45,819 bases of DNA, from positions 1 to 45,819 of the forward strand of contig CAMZLP010000112.1 in NCBI GenBank assembly GCA_947311535.1. Direction: 5' to 3'. Positions within the stretch are counted from its first letter, which is position 1; each line of letters begins with the position of its first letter. The notes under the pieces were generated by a model that searched no databases, was not told where the DNA came from, and saw nothing but the letters and a program-made list of their open reading frames with translations. Of the stretch, positions 42,079 to 45,819 are shown one piece after another. Origin of the DNA: an uncultured Deinococcota bacterium. GTDB taxonomy: Bacteria > Deinococcota > Deinococci > Deinococcales > Trueperaceae. The translations under genes were made by a program, and so were the position numbers.

Positions 42079-42321
42079 TTACTCAGAATAAAAATACTCT
42101 ACAATTCTAAACTCGGCATCAAATTTAGAATAAGAATAAACAACATCAAAATATTCATTATGTCTACCCCTTAGAAAAATACGATAACCATCTTCACCCT
42201 GCCAATGACCATATGCTAGGCTTGACTTTTCCAAAACTTCTTCTAAGCTCATATCTAACTTAGACAGCATAAAAGCTAGTCGTTTTCGCTTGCGTTTTTG
42301 CTTAAAATTTCTAAAAAACAC
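42079..42321 (-). CDS. Small orphan protein with basic N-terminus
   Basis: The protein is 80 residues with a GTG start. Residues 1-15 are very basic ('FKQKRKRKR'), then 'LSLEEVLEKS'-like helix and a C-terminal beta-rich stretch 'YRIFLRGRHNEYFDVVYSYSKFDAEFRIVEYFY'. No known family is recognised; RNA or DNA binding is possible but unproven. TAAACT ends six bases before the GTG, so the gene has the local leaderless promoter style, which supports it as real. It is isolated, between the Imm51 gene and the GH26-like lipoprotein. Confidence 0.45.
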   Translation of the reverse strand: MFFRNFKQKRKRKRLAFMLSKLDMSLEEVLEKSSLAYGHWQGEDGYRIFLRGRHNEYFDVVYSYSKFDAEFRIVEYFYSE

Positions 42322-42327
42322 TTTAAT

Positions 42328-42333
42328 AGTTTA
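42328..42333 (-). promoter_or_regulatory. -10 box TAAACT for the 80-residue orphan gene, leaderless
   Basis: On the minus strand TAAACT ends 6 bp before the GTG at 42319-42321. Confidence 0.4.
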
Positions 42334-42496
42334 TATCAATCATAATCACAATTGTCTAGTACATCTAAATATTTACCTATTAATGGCAAAATCACGCCAA
42401 ATACTGCCTTAGTAACCATGCTGGACATTTAATCACTTATAATTTAATCGCTTCAGAGCTAAGGGTTCTGGCTAATTCGTATTTGAAAGGTTAAAA

Positions 42497-43579
42497 ATGA
42501 AAAAAATATTCTTTTTGCTCATAATCACAATCTTTAGTTTATCTGCTTGTCAACAAACAACAGCAAAAAATACTAAAACAATTAAGCTACAAAAACCTGC
42601 AGATAATCAGATATATTTTGGGGCATTTCCTGATTTTGGTGGACCCGAGGATGAAGTAAGCAAAAAACGAATTGAAGATTTTGAAGACCTAGTTGGCAAA
42701 AAAATTGCTTGGGCTTACTTTTCTCAAAATTGGTACGACGGTATTATTTATCCAAAACAAGCTATTGCAAGCATTAGCTCAGCCGGCACTGTGCCTTTTG
42801 TACGGCTAATGGCCAGAAGTGATGAAATACAAAACCATTCTGAACAAAAGTTTTCCTTGCAGCATATTATTGACGGCAACTTTGACAAAGAATTAATAGC
42901 TTGGGCTCGAGCCTGCAAAAAAGACGATATCCCAATACTAATAGACTTTGCCGTAGAAGCAAATGGTGATTGGTTCCCGTGGAGTGGGGTTTTTAATGGG
43001 GGCAGCAAATTAGACGGCTATGGTGACTCCCATTACCCCGACGGCCCCGAGAGATATCGAGACGCTTATCGCTACATAATTGATATTTTTAGAGCCGAAA
43101 ACGTAAACAACGTGACTTGGTTTTTTCATTTTAACCTTGCCCCATTTCCTGATAAGCCTTGGAATCAAGCTAAAAACTACTACCCCGGTGACGACTACAT
43201 AGATTGGATTGGTTTTAGCCTTTATGGTGCCCAAACTTTAAGTGAAGAATGGGATGGCTTGGATTTTTCTTATCAACTAAAGGAGCATTATAAATCGATA
43301 TTTGCGGTTACTAACAATAAACCTGTGGCTTTGCTCGAGTTTGGCGTTACCGACCATCACCCCGAAGGTAGTAAAGCTGATTGGCTAAATGACGCCTTTA
43401 AAACCATAGTCAATAATCCCTATGTCAAATTCAGCGCCATATCAGCTTGGCACGAAAGCTGGGAAAACGAAGACGGAACTATGACCACAATAAAACTTGA
43501 CTCTTCAAAACAGAGTTTGGATACTGTTCAAAAGTGGCTTAGCGAAAAACAATTTATAAGCACTTTGAAATTCAAATAA
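42497..43579 (+). CDS. Lipoprotein glycosidase, GH26-like
   Basis: The protein is 360 residues. A lipoprotein signal ends in LSAC (Cys 18), so it is lipid-anchored after export. The catalytic domain has 'FGAFPDFGG' at the start, 'PFVRLMARSD', a glutamate in 'AVEANGDWFPWSGVFNGG' (about E154) matching the GH26 acid/base site (E-x-N-G-x-W), 'YIDWIGFSLYGAQ', and a second glutamate in 'ALLEFGVTDHHPE' (about E281) as nucleophile. GH26 enzymes are mostly beta-mannanases or related beta-glycanases; the true substrate is not given by the sequence. AAAGG precedes the ATG. Confidence 0.8.
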   Translation: MKKIFFLLIITIFSLSACQQTTAKNTKTIKLQKPADNQIYFGAFPDFGGPEDEVSKKRIEDFEDLVGKKIAWAYFSQNWYDGIIYPKQAIASISSAGTVPFVRLMARSDEIQNHSEQKFSLQHIIDGNFDKELIAWARACKKDDIPILIDFAVEANGDWFPWSGVFNGGSKLDGYGDSHYPDGPERYRDAYRYIIDIFRAENVNNVTWFFHFNLAPFPDKPWNQAKNYYPGDDYIDWIGFSLYGAQTLSEEWDGLDFSYQLKEHYKSIFAVTNNKPVALLEFGVTDHHPEGSKADWLNDAFKTIVNNPYVKFSAISAWHESWENEDGTMTTIKLDSSKQSLDTVQKWLSEKQFISTLKFK

Positions 43580-43707
43580 TTCAAACTACTTGCTCAGGTA
43601 TAGGAGCTTTTTAAGGATTGGAGTCCAGCCTCAGGGCAACCGCATCAAAATATCTGCCATCTAATACTCGCTTTATTTTAACATTGACTTAAGCTCAATA
43701 ATCAATC

Positions 43708-45819
43708 CTATTGAGGTGTTACTTTAAGTAAAAGTGGGTTATTAGCGGGAATTGTAATATTAAAAACAGCTGTTTCCTTGCTTATTTCACCCCATACAAT
43801 GTCATTTTCATAATCTAAGACATCATAAATTTTTCCAGGCTCTAAACCACGTATTTCAATTTCTCCGCTGAAAGATTCGCCATAAGGAGGTACAAACAGA
43901 TAATAAATTGAACCATCTTTAGAAATTGCATGTGAACCCGGCTTGTCATAGGTCAAATCATATAAATTCAAATAATTTCCCTGACTCAATCTCAGCTCAT
44001 TATAAAGCCCAAACCAAGTTTTATAGAGCTCTAAGTCTCCAACTCCTAGCGGATCATTTTTACGCCATTGCGTCTCCCAATAATAGCTTTGATAAACATC
44101 TCCTAAGCCAAGAATAAGTGGAAACATATAATTCATATCAAGATTTAAATCCTCACCTGCTCCTTCAATATGGTCGCCGTTAACAGCCGCATCTGGGCCC
44201 AGCAATGCTTTATACAGCTTAGTGCGGACTTCGTGAGGGCGATAGGCTAATACGTCTGGATCAGAAGTTGATACCATAGAAAAATAAGGGGCGATCCAAA
44301 CTGTTATAACTCCACCACAGGGGCAAAATTCTAAAGGAAAATCTGGCACAATGGCTCGAGCAGCTATATAGCTAACACGATAAAAAGCATCACCCTCTCG
44401 TTCTGTATCATGCGGAGAATCATGACGATTAGAGTAATCGGGTGGTACAAGAAATGCTCCGTCTAAAAAGAAGCGATCAATTCCCCAACCGCCTTCAGCT
44501 TGAGGTTTAACAAGTTTAGTCACACAATCACTAACATAATCAAGAGCTTCTGAGACAGTTGGATCCATTATAAAGCGTTCCCAATCATCTTGAAAAAAGC
44601 TAGCATCTTTATTTTTAATAAACCAATCAGGATGTTTTGCCAATAGCTTTTCATCTCCAAATCCTGGGTCTAACCACAAGGAAATCTTAAAGCCTTGAGA
44701 GTGTAAATCGGCAATCCAATCAATAAATTCTTCTTCATTGGTATATATTTCAGAGTTTGGGCTACAAGAACCTGTGCCATTATCCCAACCAGAATCAATA
44801 GCAAGCCATTTGAGCCCTAAATCTTTGGCAATATACAAGCGTTCATCAACTTCTTCCCAATCTCCTGGATTTAGACCGCCTGCTCTTTCTTCCAGGCCAA
44901 AACTATCCCAATGAGCTTCATAGTCAACTGGGTTATATTGTCTTATAAGCAAGCCAAGATCCCGCAACATCCGACCATAAACCTCCACCCCATCATAAAA
45001 ATCACCATTGTGCAAACTAATGCTGCTTTGAACAGTAGTAAAACTTTGCCTAGGCTCGAGCCTAGGCAAGTCATTAGTTTCAAGAACACCAAGTCGAAGC
45101 AAGCCATTCTTTTGAGTTTCTACAGGCACAGCCAAAATTTGAATACTTGCTTCTACCACGGCTACCGTAAAAGCAGCTTCTGCACCCCAAACAGTAGTAA
45201 TTGGCGTACCACCCCCGCCCCAATGTCCATCAAATTCAGGGTTAGATACATCACCACCGTTATAATTAGTAAAATTACTATCAGCAGTTATATCCCAAAT
45301 TCGATCAGATAAACCATTTCCATAAACTCTACCCATAGAGAACATTTTAAAATCATAGGGATTAGAATTAGCAGAAATCAAGCTACGATCCAGCAATAAA
45401 TTAGCGGACCAAACTTTATCAACTTGCAGTTCTTTTTGACTAATATTAGTAAATTTGGCTCGAGCCAAGAAAGTGCTTGGATAATTATCGTATAAATCAA
45501 TATTAAGGCTAAGCTCAAGGCTATTAGCCTCTGCTAAAATTATTATTCGCTCTCCGTTTCCAAACTGTCCAACTATCGGCTCTTTATGATGCTCTTTTAG
45601 TTTAAATCTATTAATAAGTACACCATCTACCTCAATTTGAAAAGCTGCGGCATTGGCAGTAATTTGCTGGCCATTTTTATAAATAGCCAATTCTAATTGA
45701 TCGCTAAAACGAAACTGAAAAGGGCCATTATCAATCACAAAGCCATCTTGTGCTAAAACTTGAGTTTGAAAACCTAAAACAGCTAAAAGACCAATTACAA
45801 TGAACAAGTTTAATAGTAA
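43708..45819 (-). CDS. Exported GH36/melibiase-like alpha-galactosidase, cut by the right edge
   Basis: About 703 residues are visible. The frame is open to the window edge (Leu-Leu-Leu-Asn before the first TTG), so the true start is probably outside. The signal peptide is '...LFIVIGLLAVLGFQTQVLAQ'. An N-terminal beta-sandwich is followed by a (beta/alpha)8 domain: 'LKWLAIDSGWDNGTG', 'LHSQGFKISLWLDPGFGD', and 'GGWGIDRFFLDGAFLVPPDYSN' with the likely nucleophile aspartate, then 'FPLEFCPCGG' and 'VSTSDPDVL' with the likely acid/base. The C-terminal part is a small beta domain. These blocks fit GH36-type alpha-galactosidases. It is convergent with the GH26-like gene; together they could degrade galactomannan-like polymers, but this is inference. 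Confidence 0.85.
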   Translation of the reverse strand, partial: LLLNLFIVIGLLAVLGFQTQVLAQDGFVIDNGPFQFRFSDQLELAIYKNGQQITANAAAFQIEVDGVLINRFKLKEHHKEPIVGQFGNGERIIILAEANSLELSLNIDLYDNYPSTFLARAKFTNISQKELQVDKVWSANLLLDRSLISANSNPYDFKMFSMGRVYGNGLSDRIWDITADSNFTNYNGGDVSNPEFDGHWGGGGTPITTVWGAEAAFTVAVVEASIQILAVPVETQKNGLLRLGVLETNDLPRLEPRQSFTTVQSSISLHNGDFYDGVEVYGRMLRDLGLLIRQYNPVDYEAHWDSFGLEERAGGLNPGDWEEVDERLYIAKDLGLKWLAIDSGWDNGTGSCSPNSEIYTNEEEFIDWIADLHSQGFKISLWLDPGFGDEKLLAKHPDWFIKNKDASFFQDDWERFIMDPTVSEALDYVSDCVTKLVKPQAEGGWGIDRFFLDGAFLVPPDYSNRHDSPHDTEREGDAFYRVSYIAARAIVPDFPLEFCPCGGVITVWIAPYFSMVSTSDPDVLAYRPHEVRTKLYKALLGPDAAVNGDHIEGAGEDLNLDMNYMFPLILGLGDVYQSYYWETQWRKNDPLGVGDLELYKTWFGLYNELRLSQGNYLNLYDLTYDKPGSHAISKDGSIYYLFVPPYGESFSGEIEIRGLEPGKIYDVLDYENDIVWGEISKETAVFNITIPANNPLLLKVTPQ

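Larger units (their letters stand above)
1303..45465. repeat. Highly iterated palindrome GCTCGAGC dispersed through the window
   Basis: I counted by hand about 41 exact GCTCGAGC octamers. Examples start at 1303, 1724, 2774, 3175, 3489, 3913, 5398, 8392, 9226, 11878, 12046, 13830, 14171, 14399, 16043, 17993, 19610, 20494, 21414, 24239, 25785, 26698, 30576, 31200, 31411, 32230, 32658, 34129, 34306, 34312, 34398, 35574, 35806, 38895, 39706, 40956, 40962, 42905, 44354, 45054 and 45458. About 19 further CTCGAG cores have one or two outer bases changed. Base composition predicts fewer than one octamer and about five cores. All copies I placed lie in coding sequence. They are read as Leu-Glu, Ser-Ser or Ala-Arg-Ala depending on frame, so the constraint is on DNA rather than protein. 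Copies thin out over the infC-rpmI-rplT operon. The role is unknown; HIP1 of cyanobacteria is the nearest analogy. Confidence 0.9.

Noticed and set aside
44911-45312. A 133-codon plus-strand frame opposite the GH36-like gene
   Set aside because: It is antisense to conserved sequence; no domain or start signal is seen.
1-45819. Prophage, integrative element or insertion sequence
   Set aside because: I saw no integrase, transposase, capsid or terminase gene, and the palindrome and promoter style are even across the window.

Overview
This window looks like chromosomal DNA of an AT-rich (GC roughly mid-30s percent by eye), diderm, free-living bacterium. Several traits point towards the Deinococcota, perhaps a deep Trueperaceae-like branch. 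The isocitrate/isopropylmalate dehydrogenase-family protein at 17853-18845 reads like the homoisocitrate dehydrogenase of Thermus (alpha-aminoadipate lysine pathway). MqnD of the futalosine menaquinone route is present. Many genes have a TANNNT -10 box 5-10 nt before the start codon, the leaderless style described in Deinococcus. The assignment is inference; no rRNA is present to settle it. Against a standard Deinococcota picture, the window carries a lipid A (Lpx) operon.

Layout. 1-1110: end of an unknown gene, a small Cys-rich secreted ORF with a probable frameshift, a 22-bp palindrome and a MITE-like repeat. 1110-5820: a SanA/YdcF-like protein and hisD (minus), two oxidoreductases (plus), a TetR regulator (minus). 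5845-7141: infC-rpmI-rplT operon (minus), where infC appears to start at an ATA codon. 7193-12103: CoA-binding protein, mqnD, an IscR-like Rrf2 regulator with a cysteine desulfurase, then moxR and a DUF58 protein. 12113-17627: a ZapG/YhcB-like protein, an unknown protein, a cyclase-ATPase signalling protein and the ftsX-envC division pair. 17853-24530: homoisocitrate dehydrogenase, a DUF4388 protein, an unknown two-TM protein, glyA, fumC, manA. 24685-33234: mreB followed by lpxD-lpxC-Gfo/Idh-fabZ-lpxA, then an LpxB-like protein, an MsbA-like ABC exporter and a methyltransferase. 33235-33659: a gene-free stretch with tandem and polypyrimidine repeats. 33660-39222: folE, a TPR protein, sufS, a possible structured RNA, a secreted alpha/beta hydrolase and a glycosyltransferase. 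39336-45819: a second SHMT-like enzyme, small orphan genes, an Imm51-type immunity protein, and two exported glycosidases (GH26-like lipoprotein and GH36-like alpha-galactosidase, the latter running off the right edge).

Many genes serve the cell envelope and division (MreB, LpxA/C/D and an LpxB-like protein, an MsbA-like exporter, FtsX/EnvC, ZapG-like). Others serve Fe-S cluster assembly (Rrf2-IscS, SufS), one-carbon and cofactor metabolism (GlyA, FolE, MqnD) and central metabolism (FumC, ManA).

The most unusual signal is not a gene. The octamer palindrome GCTCGAGC occurs about 41 times (about 60 CTCGAG cores in all), roughly 200 times more often than base composition predicts. As far as I could tell by hand scanning, it occurs only inside coding sequences, on both sides of the window and in all three reading frames. 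It behaves like the HIP1 highly iterated palindrome of cyanobacteria, but with a different sequence.
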